Shown: positions 1 through 8,785 of the stretch, piece after piece
How positions within the stretch are numbered: the stretch's first letter is position 1
How the letters are laid out: the number at the start of each line of letters is the position of its first letter
Made by a program: the position numbers and the translations under genes
Assembly (NCBI RefSeq): GCF_009856365.1
Contig: NZ_WMEX01000008.1
Span: 1 to 64,000, forward strand
Direction of reading: 5' to 3'
From: Vreelandella halophila
Lineage (GTDB): Bacteria; Pseudomonadota; Gammaproteobacteria; Pseudomonadales; Oleiphilaceae
Length of the DNA stretch: 64,000 nt
Notes under the pieces: generated by a model
Databases searched by the model: none
What the model was told of the DNA's origin: nothing
What the model saw: the letters and a program-made list of their open reading frames with translations, nothing else

Positions 1-253
1 CGTTCCAGCGGATCAGCGAGCGGATGCGGCGCTCCATGAACATATCACCCGGCATGCGGGCCTCATCCGTGGGCTGGATGCTGTTGCGGAAGGGCGTGGT
101 GATGGCGTAGGGCATGGGCGTGCCCGCGCGGGTCGCCCTGTCCGAGAGTTTCGAAAGCAGGTACTCCGCCCTCTCAACCCCCTCGTACTCGATAACCGAT
201 TCCAGTGCCTCCAGCCATTCCCGGGTTTCGACCGGATCATCGTCCTGACTCAT
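1..253 (-). CDS. aceE: Pyruvate dehydrogenase E1 component (homodimeric type), N-terminal part
   Basis: The first 84 codons of a gene that runs off the left edge. The product begins MSQDDDPVETREWLEALESV and contains VERAEYLL and MERRIRSLIRWN, which match the N-terminus of the homodimeric AceE family (E. coli AceE has DPIETRDWLQAIESVI and LERRIRSAIRWN). AceE is the thiamine-diphosphate E1 subunit that decarboxylates pyruvate and passes the acetyl group to lipoyl-E2. A good ribosome site (AGGAG) lies about ten bases before the ATG. It follows pyk on the same strand after a 70-base gap without a visible terminator, so read-through from pyruvate kinase is possible. Only about a tenth of the protein is present, so no catalytic motif can be checked. 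Confidence 0.9.
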   Translation of the reverse strand, partial: MSQDDDPVETREWLEALESVIEYEGVERAEYLLSKLSDRATRAGTPMPYAITTPFRNSIQPTDEARMPGDMFMERRIRSLIRWN

Positions 254-323
254 GAGGCGTGCACTCCTGTGTTGTTGGCAGGGATTGGGTATTCAGGGAT
301 GCGGGTCGACGTGGACGCTGAGC

Positions 324-1772
324 TCACTGGATCTCAGCCCCCACACGGACAACCTTCATGGTATTGGTGCCACCCTGAGCATTAACGTAGTCTCCCTTGG
401 TCATCACAACCAGATCCCCTTCCTGAACCATTCCGCGACTCACCAGCTCAGAGACAGCAAGCGCATTGGTCTGATCATTGGGAATTTTCAGGCTGTCAAA
501 GGGGACTGTATGGACGCCCCGAAACAGGACAACACGGTGTTGGGTGGAGTGGTGACGCGAGAAAGCGAAAATCGGGAGGCTTGACTTGATCCGGGACATC
601 AGTAGTGGCGTCGCTCCGGATTCGGTCATACAGATGATTGCCGTCACACCACTGAGGTGATTGGCCGCGTACATCGCGGACAACGCAATAGCGTCATCGA
701 TGTGTTCCATACTCTCATGGATACGGTGTTGGGACTGATGCATTGACGGGTGCTTTTCGGCGCCCAGACAGATTCGCACCATCGCCCGCACGGCCTCCAC
801 AGGGTAGTCTCCTACAGCCGTCTCGGCCGAGAGCATAACGGCATCGGTGTAGTCCATTACCGCATTGGCCACATCGGATACCTCCGCACGGGTCGGCATT
901 GGCTCGGTGATCATGGATTCCATCATCTGGGTGGCAGTAATGACGCTGCGGTCCAGCACCCGGGCACGCTCGATGATGTGCTTCTGAACGCCAACGAGTT
1001 CAGCGTCGCCGATCTCCACCGCCAGGTCACCACGCGCCACCATGACCACATCAGCCGCTTCAATGACGGCATCCAGGGCGGCATTGTCGTGAACCAGCTC
1101 GGCGCGCTCGATCTTGGCAACCAGGCCCGCCCCGGAACCCGCATCCCTGAGCAGCCGGCGGGCCTTGTGCAGGTCTTGGGCGGTGCGGACAAACGACACC
1201 GCAACGTAGTCTGCACCGAGCCGGGCCGCGGTGATGATGTCTTCCCTGTCCTTGTCGGTGAGCGCCTCTGCAGACAGGCCGCCACCGCGTTTGTTCAGCC
1301 CCTTGTTATCCGAAAGGATGCCACCGATGAGTACCTTGGAAGTGATGCTCCGCTCACCAACGGATGTCACCTCCATCTCAATGCGCCCATCATCCAGAAC
1401 CAGCACGTCCCCGACTGAAACATCATCAATCAACTGCTCATAGTCGATACCCACGCATTCGGCAGTGCCGGCATCCTTATCCATTGCGGCATCCAGGACG
1501 AATTCCTGGCCAGCCACAAGGGTCACCTTATGTTCCATGAATCTCGAAACCCGCAGCTTGGGGCCCTGAAGGTCCGCAAGCAGCGCAACAAACCGACCCT
1601 GCTGACGCGCAATCTCACGAACGCTGTTTGCCCGGTCAATGTGCTCCTGCGAGCTGCCGTGGGAGAAATTGAGCCGCGTCGCATCAACGCCGGCTTCTAC
1701 AATCGCAGCAAGCGACTCCGGCGTGTCCGTGGACGGGCCGAGCGTGGCGACTATCTTGGTTCGTCTTAGCAT
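324..1772 (-). CDS. pyk: Pyruvate kinase
   Basis: 482 residues, the usual length of bacterial pyruvate kinase. It converts phosphoenolpyruvate and ADP to pyruvate and ATP. Family signatures are in order: [12 protein letters not shown] at residues 3-14, RLNFSHGS at 33-40, the catalytic AKIERAE segment near 220, [12 protein letters not shown] near 245 and the ATQMMESM / [15 protein letters not shown] block near 280-305. The C-terminal regulatory domain is present. The gene points away from the porin gene. The AT-rich spacer between them holds a good match to a GlpR operator, which suggests pyruvate kinase belongs to the glycerol regulon here. PykA versus PykF type was not resolved. Confidence 0.95.
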   Translation of the reverse strand: MLRRTKIVATLGPSTDTPESLAAIVEAGVDATRLNFSHGSSQEHIDRANSVREIARQQGRFVALLADLQGPKLRVSRFMEHKVTLVAGQEFVLDAAMDKDAGTAECVGIDYEQLIDDVSVGDVLVLDDGRIEMEVTSVGERSITSKVLIGGILSDNKGLNKRGGGLSAEALTDKDREDIITAARLGADYVAVSFVRTAQDLHKARRLLRDAGSGAGLVAKIERAELVHDNAALDAVIEAADVVMVARGDLAVEIGDAELVGVQKHIIERARVLDRSVITATQMMESMITEPMPTRAEVSDVANAVMDYTDAVMLSAETAVGDYPVEAVRAMVRICLGAEKHPSMHQSQHRIHESMEHIDDAIALSAMYAANHLSGVTAIICMTESGATPLLMSRIKSSLPIFAFSRHHSTQHRVVLFRGVHTVPFDSLKIPNDQTNALAVSELVSRGMVQEGDLVVMTKGDYVNAQGGTNTMKVVRVGAEIQ

Positions 1773-2183
1773 AGGGCTGCTCCCTTTGTTATTCGATGAA
1801 ATGCAAGACTGCGTTGGCTTACTTGATTGCCCGACCTGCAGTTACGCCCTGAGTTTCTTCAGACAACGGTATCCTTAAGCAAAATGTTCGTCAACGAAAA
1901 CCAAACAACAACTTCAAAACAATTTAAAATCAATTATTTATGGGCAAAAATGTTTTTATTCGCAATCCATACCGAAAATTAAGAAAATATTTTCCATTTT
2001 AAGGCTTTTAATTTGTTCGTTTCAGAGCTACGATTTTCTTACACGAACTGCTTAAAAGCCTATAATTCGAATGATTGGCCCAGCATTTCGTCTGAAACGC
2101 TGCTCCACTCCACCCCGCAGGATCAAACCAAAAGGGCAGAGGGCGTGGCCGGCATCAAGTACTAACAAAAACAGGAAACAATC
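1773..2183. promoter_or_regulatory. AT-rich divergent promoter region between pyk and the porin gene
   Basis: This 411-base spacer is far more AT-rich than its surroundings between about 1880 and 2065 and must hold the promoters of both divergent genes. It contains a GlpR-like operator (1884-1901), a perfect palindrome GAAAATATTTTC at 1983-1994, and a second TTCG/CGAA inverted repeat (GTTCGT at 2015-2020, ACGAAC at 2043-2048). A ribosome site AGGAAA lies just before the porin ATG. No credible coding sequence was found. I did not assign exact -35/-10 elements because many AT-rich hexamers fit. Confidence 0.6.
1884..1901. promoter_or_regulatory. Candidate GlpR operator between pyk and porin
   Basis: The sequence ATGTTCGTCAACGAAAAC has arms TTCGT and ACGAA around a two-base centre (1887-1898). 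It closely resembles the E. coli GlpR operator core (ATGTTCG-N2-ACGAACAT). A glpR gene lies 3.5 kb away, and similar inverted TTCG/CGAA repeats sit before glpD, glpK and tpiA. Assignment to GlpR is inference from motif and context. Confidence 0.55.
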
Positions 2184-3350
2184 ATGTTCGAAAACAACAA
2201 CACTTCCAGTAACGGCACGTTTCGCAAAACGTCTCTGGCCGCCGCACTGTCGCTGATCGCCGGCGGCATGGCGTCCCCGGCGATGGCCGACCTGTCTTAC
2301 GAAACCGACAGCGGCTGGACATTCGGCGCTGGCGGTTACATCCCGGTATTCCTCGTTGCTGAGGACGAAGACGGCGGAGACAAGAATATTGGCGTTGGGT
2401 CAGGCTTTAACCCAGCGAGCCTGAACCTTTCGTTCTCCGCACCAACGCAGAACGGCCTCGACGTTTCCGGTCACCTTCAGATCAACAATCATGTGGGTAT
2501 AGGCGGCAACAACACCAGTGGGTTTGGCAGCCGTGTTGCCAAAATTGACGTCGCAGGTGATTTCGGTACGGCCAGCATAGGTCAGGGCTTCGGCCTGGTC
2601 GGCACCCCGGCTATCGGTGACGCGGGCAGCGCCATGGGTGTGGGTATCATGCCGGACCAGGGTGTCGACTCTCTCGCCACGAACGGTCGTATCGGCGTCG
2701 GCTACAAGTATGCGGACTTCCGGCCTCGGGTTGCCTATTTCTCGCCACGTTCTGGCGGGGTTCAGTTCGCTGTCGCAGTAGTTGACCCGGATAGTGGGAC
2801 TGGCGCCTTCGCGGGCACGACAAACGAACAGGACAACGGTGCAAATAACCTCGAAGAGGGCACCAAGGAGACGCCCCGCATCGAGTATCGACTGGACTAT
2901 GCCGGCGATAACTTCGGTATCTGGACCAGCGGCGGCTTCCAGGATGTCGATGACACCGGTTTGAGCGGCAATGACAGCGAGACCATGTCGACCATCGACG
3001 TCGGGGGCTCGCTCAGCGCGGGTAACTTCAATGCCCGCGCCAACTACTCCGTCAGCGAGAATACGAGCCCGGTGATCTTCACTACCGCGCCGGGTGAAGA
3101 GTATGAGCAGTGGTACGCCGAGGGTACTTTTGATGCCGGCATCCACACCTTTGGTGTCAGTTATGGTGAGGGTGAAGAAGACAACGCCGCCGGCACCAAC
3201 GAGCTGACAATGCTGTTCTCCCGTCATCGCGTTACTGACCAGCTGACCCTGATGGTCGAGGTGCAGGATTACGTTGGCGAGGGTGGTGGTGCACTCATGC
3301 CGCAGCGTGAGTACCAGGCGCTGATCGTTGGCTCGCAGTTTAACTTTTAA
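2184..3350 (+). CDS. Outer-membrane porin, possibly for glycerol or glycerol phosphate
   Basis: 388 residues with an N-terminal signal peptide: a basic start, hydrophobic core LAAALSLIAGG and probable cleavage after ASPAMA. The rest has alternating short glycine/aspartate-rich stretches and ends in QFNF, a C-terminal phenylalanine typical of outer-membrane beta-barrels. General-porin folds of this size form trimers that admit small solutes. It lies between pyk and glpD inside the glycerol block and has a GlpR-like site upstream, so glycerol or a glycerol derivative is a plausible substrate. That is inference from position. No glpF-type inner-membrane facilitator is present in this block. A Rho-independent terminator follows the gene. 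Confidence 0.8.
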   Translation: MFENNNTSSNGTFRKTSLAAALSLIAGGMASPAMADLSYETDSGWTFGAGGYIPVFLVAEDEDGGDKNIGVGSGFNPASLNLSFSAPTQNGLDVSGHLQINNHVGIGGNNTSGFGSRVAKIDVAGDFGTASIGQGFGLVGTPAIGDAGSAMGVGIMPDQGVDSLATNGRIGVGYKYADFRPRVAYFSPRSGGVQFAVAVVDPDSGTGAFAGTTNEQDNGANNLEEGTKETPRIEYRLDYAGDNFGIWTSGGFQDVDDTGLSGNDSETMSTIDVGGSLSAGNFNARANYSVSENTSPVIFTTAPGEEYEQWYAEGTFDAGIHTFGVSYGEGEEDNAAGTNELTMLFSRHRVTDQLTLMVEVQDYVGEGGGALMPQREYQALIVGSQFNF

Positions 3351-3396
3351 ACGATCTGACTGATCCGCCCCTTCATCCAAGGGGCATCCTGTAAAG

Positions 3397-3422
3397 CCCG
3401 CGGCCAAGGTCGCGGGTTTTTT
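3397..3422 (+). terminator. Rho-independent terminator after the porin gene
   Basis: CCCGCG (3397-3402) pairs with CGCGGG (3411-3416) across an eight-base loop and is followed directly by six T residues. It lies 46 bases after the porin stop codon and before the convergent end of glpD. Confidence 0.85.
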
Positions 3423-3522
3423 GTGCGCGCGCCAAGCATGTCATGCCAGATTTTAGCCACCGCTATTCCGGTAAAGGGGATGATGGTTGGAAGACTGGGC
3501 GCACGTATTACCCGCAATGGGT

Positions 3523-5055
3523 TCAGGCGCTGCGATGAGGGGCTGCAACGCCCTTCATAGCGCCATTTTGGCGATCACTCAGGTACCATTCAAGGCCGAC
3601 AACATCCTGCTCTGAGGCAAAGAGCCCCTGCTTGGTGCGGCGCCAGAGGATATCCTCTGCGGTCATCGCCCACTCGTGCTCGACCAGGTAATCCACTTCA
3701 GCGGCATACAGATTCCCCCCGAAACAGCGTCCCAGATCGCCCATCTGTTCGCAGCCTTTCAGTATCGAGTAGGAAAGGGTGCCGTACGTTCGCACGAAAC
3801 GACGGACCAGCCCTTCATCCAGCCACGGGAAATCCGCCTTGAGCTCTCGCTCAAGCGCTTCATGCCCACTGAATTCCCCTCCAGGAAGGCTGGCAATCTT
3901 GGTCCAGGCCGTCCCTGCATGAGGGAAGAATTCGCAAAGCTTGTTGGTTGCGGCCTCCGCTAGCTTTCTGTAGGTCGTCAGCTTGCCACCGAAGACCGAA
4001 ATCAGCGGCGCCAGGCCTTCTTCCTGGCTGACTTCGAAACTGTAGTCCCGGGACGCCGATTTAGCATCGCCTCCCTCGTCGTCCATCAACGGCCGAACGC
4101 CTGAGTAGGACCAGATGACTTCTTCAGGCTTCAGTTGGCGCTTGAAATGGTCGTTAACGATCGCGAGCAGGTACTCAATTTCTTCGTTCGAGATCCTGGC
4201 CTTATTCGGATCACCCTCGTACTCAACGTCGGTTGTGCCGACCAGCGAAAATTCATCTTCGTAGGGGATGACGAATACAATGCGTTCATCTTCATTCTGG
4301 AGAATATAGGCTTCCTGATCCTTGTTAAGTCGGGGCACCACGATATGGCTGCCTTTAACCATCCGGATCGTTTTCGGCGCCCTCATACCCAGTGAATCCC
4401 CGAAAAGACTGCTCACCCAGGGCCCCGCGGCGTTGATGATCACCTTGCTTGAGATCACCCATTCGTCGTCACTGCACCTGTCACACAGCGTGACCTGCCA
4501 CTCGCGCTCGCCACGGTCCGCCTGGACGCATTTGGTGCGGGTCATGATCTTGGCGCCATGCTGCTCGGCTTTCTTGGCGGCCAGTACCACGAGGCGTGCG
4601 TCGTCGGCCCAACCATCAGAATATTCGAAGCCCTTCACAATGTCTGGCTTAAGGGGATCTGAGCTCCCGAACCTGATCGAACGCGACCCCGGCAGCATTT
4701 CGCGTTTGGCCAGATGATCGTAAAGGAACAACCCAGACCGGATCAGCCATGCCGGACGCAGATGGGAGCGGTGCGGAAGGTGAAAGCGCAATGGCCACAT
4801 GATGTGCGGCGCATTGCGAAGCAGTGACTCCCGCTCTCCCAGCGCCTCCCTGACAAGCCGGAATTCATAGTGCTCAAGATACCGAAGCCCACCATGGATC
4901 AGCTTGCTGCTGTTCGATGACGTCGCAGATGCCAGATCATTCATTTCACATAACAACACACGCAGGCCCCTGCCGGCTGCGTCCATGGCAATGCCAGCAC
5001 CATTGACGCCACCGCCGACGACAACAACGTCAAACTTCTCATGGTCTGTGATCAT
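3523..5055 (-). CDS. glpD: Aerobic glycerol-3-phosphate dehydrogenase
   Basis: 510 residues. It oxidises sn-glycerol 3-phosphate to dihydroxyacetone phosphate and passes electrons from FAD to membrane quinones. The N-terminus has the FAD dinucleotide-binding motif GGGVNGAG at residues 14-21, followed by the GlpD-typical segments SNSSKLIHGGLRYLEHYEFRL, split here as SNSSKLIHGG and LRYLEHYEFRL, and later FGGKLTTYRKLAE. Length matches the E. coli enzyme. The start is supported by an AGGAGA ribosome site. The 174-base spacer to glpR contains an inverted TTTCG/CGAAA repeat in the right place for repression by GlpR. The product feeds triose-phosphate isomerase encoded 3 kb away. Confidence 0.95.
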   Translation of the reverse strand: MITDHEKFDVVVVGGGVNGAGIAMDAAGRGLRVLLCEMNDLASATSSNSSKLIHGGLRYLEHYEFRLVREALGERESLLRNAPHIMWPLRFHLPHRSHLRPAWLIRSGLFLYDHLAKREMLPGSRSIRFGSSDPLKPDIVKGFEYSDGWADDARLVVLAAKKAEQHGAKIMTRTKCVQADRGEREWQVTLCDRCSDDEWVISSKVIINAAGPWVSSLFGDSLGMRAPKTIRMVKGSHIVVPRLNKDQEAYILQNEDERIVFVIPYEDEFSLVGTTDVEYEGDPNKARISNEEIEYLLAIVNDHFKRQLKPEEVIWSYSGVRPLMDDEGGDAKSASRDYSFEVSQEEGLAPLISVFGGKLTTYRKLAEAATNKLCEFFPHAGTAWTKIASLPGGEFSGHEALERELKADFPWLDEGLVRRFVRTYGTLSYSILKGCEQMGDLGRCFGGNLYAAEVDYLVEHEWAMTAEDILWRRTKQGLFASEQDVVGLEWYLSDRQNGAMKGVAAPHRSA

Positions 5056-5169
5056 TATCGCTTTCTCCTGACGCAGTTCAAAGGGATACTGAGGGTCATG
5101 ATCCCTTTCCGATTCTCGGGTACGGTATACGGCAGTATGCGAAAGCTTTTTTTATTCGTAAAGGAAAAA

Positions 5170-5185
5170 TTTCGAAAAAACGAAA
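5170..5185. promoter_or_regulatory. Candidate GlpR operator upstream of glpD
   Basis: TTTCG (5170-5174) and CGAAA (5181-5185) form an inverted repeat around six A residues, 115 bases before the glpD start. A further TTCGT lies at 5155-5159. The half-sites match the TTCG core recognised by DeoR/GlpR regulators, and the position between glpR and its likely target supports the call. Confidence 0.5.
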
Positions 5186-5229
5186 CCGTGAGCTACAACC
5201 CAACTTTCAGAATTCGACAGAACAGGATG

Positions 5230-5988
5230 TCACACCACGCGCAAGTCAACGTCGTTCTCGCTAAGAAGCTGTCGAAGCTCGGCAGGTGGCTCCTGATCCG
5301 TAAAGAGGTAGTCGGCCTGCGTTACGTTCCCGAGTCGGACCATCGCGTTCCGACCGAACTTTGAATGGTCCGCTGCCAGCAGCACCTGCGCCGAGTTCGC
5401 GATGATTGCCTGTGCCACGCGGACCTCACGGTAATCGAAATCAAGCAGCGAACCGTCACCGTCGATGCCGCTGATGCCAATGATCCCGAAATCCATCTTG
5501 AACTGGTTTATAAAGTCCCGCGTGGCCTCACCGACGATCCCGCCGTCGCGATTACGAACCTCGCCACCTGCGATGATGACATGGCAATCCTCTCTCGCTG
5601 AGAGAATCGAGGCGACATGCAGGTTGTTGGTGACGATCTGAAGGTTATTTTTTCTGAGAAGCGCCTTGGCGATGGTCTCAGTGGTGGTTCCGATGTTGAT
5701 GAAGATCGACGAATTATCAGGAATGAGCTCAACAAGCGCCTCCGCAATGCGCTCCTTGGCTTCCAGGTCCAGAATTTTACGCGTCTGATAGGACGTATTG
5801 ACGGTGCTTGAGTCGATACCCGCACCACCATGATGCCGTCTCAGGGTATTCTTTTTCGCGAGCTCATTAAGATCCCTGCGGATGGTTTGCGGTGTCACAT
5901 TGAACTGCTCCACAAGCTGCTCCGTGGTTACAAACCCATTCTTACGGATCAGCTCCATGATCAATTCCTGACGGCGACGTTGAGCCAT
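5230..5988 (-). CDS. glpR: Glycerol-3-phosphate regulon repressor (DeoR family)
   Basis: 252 residues, standard for DeoR-family repressors. The N-terminal winged helix-turn-helix covers residues about 5-57 with [20 protein letters not shown], followed by RRHHGGA, the usual DeoR hinge. The C-terminal sugar-phosphate sensor domain shows INIGTTTE at 97-104, NLHVA, GGEVR and the late [10 protein letters not shown] segment. In the family, glycerol 3-phosphate binding releases the operator. The gene sits between glpD and glpK, upstream of glpD and in the same direction. The ATG has an AGAGGTGG ribosome site. Inverted TTCG/CGAA sites before pyk/porin, glpD, glpK and tpiA are its probable operators. 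Confidence 0.93.
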   Translation of the reverse strand: MAQRRRQELIMELIRKNGFVTTEQLVEQFNVTPQTIRRDLNELAKKNTLRRHHGGAGIDSSTVNTSYQTRKILDLEAKERIAEALVELIPDNSSIFINIGTTTETIAKALLRKNNLQIVTNNLHVASILSAREDCHVIIAGGEVRNRDGGIVGEATRDFINQFKMDFGIIGISGIDGDGSLLDFDYREVRVAQAIIANSAQVLLAADHSKFGRNAMVRLGNVTQADYLFTDQEPPAELRQLLSENDVDLRVV

Positions 5989-6119
5989 TCAGACCACCTC
6001 TGTCATTGATGTTCGATTCTGTCGTAACGGAGTCTATGCTCGGCATTCAGATCACGCCAGTCTACCGGTGGTGGCGATCTTTTTCAGCCACCTGCGGCGC
6101 TCCAGGGTAATTAGAGTGT

Positions 6120-6135
6120 ACGTTTTCGAAAAAAT
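6120..6135. promoter_or_regulatory. Candidate GlpR operator upstream of glpK
   Basis: TTTTCGAAAA (6123-6132) is a perfect palindrome inside ACGTTTTCGAAAAAAT, 70-80 bases before the glpK ATG. A half-site ATGTTCGA is also seen near 6009-6016. The core matches the other candidate GlpR sites in this block. Confidence 0.45.
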
Positions 6136-6202
6136 GATTGGCATTTTTACTGAAAAACGCAAAAATGCGAACAAACAACAAAGCAAATGGAGCGCCTACA
6201 TC

Positions 6203-7675
6203 ATGAGCCAGTATCTACTCTCCATAGACCAGGGCACCACCAGCTCCCGGGCCATCCTGTTCAACCTCAAGGGCGAAATCGTCGCAACACGTCAGCAGGA
6301 ATTTCCCCAGCATTATCCGGCAAGCGGTTGGGTCGAGCACGATCCCGAGGCCATCTGGAAAACGGTGATAAGCACCCTTGACGACCTGATGACCGGCGAG
6401 AAGGTCCACCCCAATGACGTCGTTGCGGCCGGCATTACCAACCAGCGTGAAACCACCGTAGTCTGGGATCGCGAGACCGGCGAGTGCCTCTATAACGCAA
6501 TTGTCTGGCAGGATCGTAGGACGGCCTCCTACTGCGAATCATTGAAAGCCGACAACCTGGAACCCTGGGTGGCCAACAGGACCGGGCTTCTCCTCGACCC
6601 CTATTTCTCAGCATCCAAGATCTCCTGGATCCTCGATAACGTGAGCGACGCCCGCGAGCGGGCGGAGCGTGGCGAACTCGCTTTTGGCACGATTGATACC
6701 TTCCTGCTATGGCGCCTGACTGGCGGCCGGGAGCATCGCACGGATGCCTCCAATGCCAGCAGGACCATGCTGTTCAATATCCATACCCAGCAATGGGACC
6801 CGGAACTACTCAAGCTGTTCGAGATCCCCGAATCCCTGTTGCCCGAAGTCATGGATTCCGCGGATCATTTCGGGGTCATCACCGGCCTTGAATCGTTAAA
6901 CGGCACTCACATCATGGGCGTTGCAGGTGATCAACAGGCAGCAATGGTCGGGCAGACATGCTTCGAGTCAGGGATGGCCAAAAGTACCTATGGCACCGGA
7001 TGCTTCCTGATGCTCAACACCGGGGATGAGGCCCTGCAGTCCCAGAACCGCCTGCTCACCACAGTGGCGTATCGCATCAATGGTGAGCCAACCTACGCGC
7101 TTGAAGGCAGCATCTTCATTGCGGGCGCAACCATTCAGTGGCTGAGAGATGGTTTAAGACTGATCCGGGACGCCTGCGAAACGGAACCACTGGCCGAAGG
7201 CACACCGGTGGATCATGGCGTCTACCTGGTGCCAGCGTTTACCGGTCTTGGTGCACCTCACTGGGATCCGAACGCACGCGGCGCGATTCTGGGCCTGACT
7301 CGGGATACCGGCATCAAGGAAATTGTGACGGCCGGCCTGCAGTCGGTGTGCTATCAAACCAAAGACCTCCAGAAGACGATGGAAAAGGACGGCATCCGGC
7401 CCGTCACTCTGCGCGTTGATGGCGGCATGGTGGTCAACAACTGGGTGCTACAGTTCCTGGCAGATATTCTTGGTGCACGGGTCGATCGCCCCGACATGAT
7501 CGAAACCACGGCTCTTGGCGCCGCCTATCTCGCCGGACTGCAAGCGGGCGTGTACAGCTCGCTGGACGAACTCTCGAAACTGTGGCGTTGCGATCGCACC
7601 TTCGAACCGGTGATGACCAAAGACAAAAGAGACCGCCTTTATGGCGGTTGGCTCCGCGCCGTCCAAAAGCTCTGA
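6203..7675 (+). CDS. glpK: Glycerol kinase
   Basis: 490 residues from the ATG at 6203. An in-frame upstream ATG at 6068 is rejected because the FGGY-kinase domain starts immediately at [14 protein letters not shown] (residues 7-20). It phosphorylates glycerol to sn-glycerol 3-phosphate with ATP. Family motifs seen include [45 protein letters not shown] and [14 protein letters not shown]. It is transcribed divergently from glpR/glpD with a GlpR-like palindrome in the shared region, and leads toward tpiA and gapN. No glpF is next to it, unlike in E. coli and Pseudomonas. Confidence 0.96.
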   Translation: MSQYLLSIDQGTTSSRAILFNLKGEIVATRQQEFPQHYPASGWVEHDPEAIWKTVISTLDDLMTGEKVHPNDVVAAGITNQRETTVVWDRETGECLYNAIVWQDRRTASYCESLKADNLEPWVANRTGLLLDPYFSASKISWILDNVSDARERAERGELAFGTIDTFLLWRLTGGREHRTDASNASRTMLFNIHTQQWDPELLKLFEIPESLLPEVMDSADHFGVITGLESLNGTHIMGVAGDQQAAMVGQTCFESGMAKSTYGTGCFLMLNTGDEALQSQNRLLTTVAYRINGEPTYALEGSIFIAGATIQWLRDGLRLIRDACETEPLAEGTPVDHGVYLVPAFTGLGAPHWDPNARGAILGLTRDTGIKEIVTAGLQSVCYQTKDLQKTMEKDGIRPVTLRVDGGMVVNNWVLQFLADILGARVDRPDMIETTALGAAYLAGLQAGVYSSLDELSKLWRCDRTFEPVMTKDKRDRLYGGWLRAVQKL

Positions 7676-7830
7676 CACGTTCCGGCAACCGCTTCCCGGG
7701 GAGCGGCGTTCTGTCGCTCCGCCGCTTCGATCCTCTCTCGCCACTTTTGCGCCAGCACGCGATACGTGCAGGGGGTGAGATTTCGTTTTCAAATCATAAA
7801 ATGTTCTAAGACGCTCCTTTTTTTTCTTTT

Positions 7831-7860
7831 ATTTTCGTTATAGACTACTAAAACGAAAAT
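7831..7860. promoter_or_regulatory. Candidate GlpR operator upstream of tpiA-gapN
   Basis: ATTTTCGTT (7831-7839) and AACGAAAAT (7852-7860) are a perfect 9-bp inverted repeat whose centres are 21 bases apart, about two helical turns. It lies in the 295-base glpK-tpiA spacer, within an AT-rich tract suitable for a promoter. A weaker TTTCGTTTTCAAA lies just upstream near 7784-7796. The half-sites match the cores before glpD and glpK. Confidence 0.55.
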
Positions 7861-7970
7861 TTAGGTGATATAGCGATTGATGTCACCTTGCCACCCGCTC
7901 GAATTACCCCAGCGTGCGAGCAGTGCCTTGCGCGTTGTGCACCTGAACGAGCAGAGCCAGGAGAACGACA

Positions 7971-8765
7971 ATGACAAAACCACTCCTTATCGGCAATTGG
8001 AAAATGAACGGCAGTCTGCAACTCAATCAGGAGTTGCTTCACCGGCTCATTCCAAAGCTGCAACAGCTTCAGAAACATATCGATATCGCCGTCTGTCCAC
8101 CATCCCCCTACCTGTTTCAGGTCTGCGATGCGCTCGCCTGCACAGGCATTGTTACGGGGGCCCAGACTGTGTCGGAGCATGCATCAGGCGCTCACACCGG
8201 CGAGGTCAGTGCCTCTATGCTCAGTGAACTGAAATGCCGGTATGCGCTGGTCGGCCATTCTGAACGTCGCCTTAAGTACGCAGAGTCCAGTACGGCGGTC
8301 GCCGCAAAGTTTGAAGCCGTGCAGAACGCCGGGATGATGCCGGTTCTCTGCGTTGGCGAAACCTTCGAGGAGCGCGAGGCTGGGCAGACCAGACAGGTCA
8401 TTGAGCAACAGCTGCAGGCCGTTATTGACCGGGTCGGTCTTGCCGGGTTCGAACAGGGGGTTGTTGCTTACGAGCCAGTCTGGGCCATTGGCACGGGTGA
8501 GGTCGCACAGGCCTTGCAGATCGAAAGCGTCCACCAGGCGATCCGGACTTTCCTGTCCTCCTGCGCACCCTCCAGAAAAGAGGATCCCAGTCAGCGACTG
8601 CGTATTGTTTACGGGGGCAGCGTCAACTCAAGCAACGCGGCAGAGATCTTCAACCTCGCCGAAGTTAACGGGGGCCTGATTGGGGGCGCCTCATTAAAGG
8701 CTGACGAATTCATTCAAATTTCTGAATCACTGGCAGAGACGGTAGATACCCTCGTCAGCGAATAA
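7971..8765 (+). CDS. tpiA: Triose-phosphate isomerase
   Basis: 264 residues. It interconverts dihydroxyacetone phosphate and glyceraldehyde 3-phosphate. All catalytic landmarks are visible: GNWKMN with Lys11, GHSERR with His96, YEPVWAIGTG with Glu168, and the phosphate-gripping YGGSVN near 214-219. The ATG follows a GGAGAACGAC stretch. It is the first gene of a tight pair with gapN (20-base gap) and has a GlpR-like operator 110 bases upstream. It therefore looks like a glycerol-dedicated isomerase. Whether the genome has a second tpiA elsewhere cannot be told from this window. Confidence 0.96.
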   Translation: MTKPLLIGNWKMNGSLQLNQELLHRLIPKLQQLQKHIDIAVCPPSPYLFQVCDALACTGIVTGAQTVSEHASGAHTGEVSASMLSELKCRYALVGHSERRLKYAESSTAVAAKFEAVQNAGMMPVLCVGETFEEREAGQTRQVIEQQLQAVIDRVGLAGFEQGVVAYEPVWAIGTGEVAQALQIESVHQAIRTFLSSCAPSRKEDPSQRLRIVYGGSVNSSNAAEIFNLAEVNGGLIGGASLKADEFIQISESLAETVDTLVSE

Positions 8766-8785
8766 AACAATCGAAGGAGTAATGT

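Noticed and set aside
2400-3407. 335-codon open frame on the minus strand
   Set aside because: Antisense to the porin gene, which has a signal peptide and a C-terminal aromatic residue; the frame also crosses the porin terminator.
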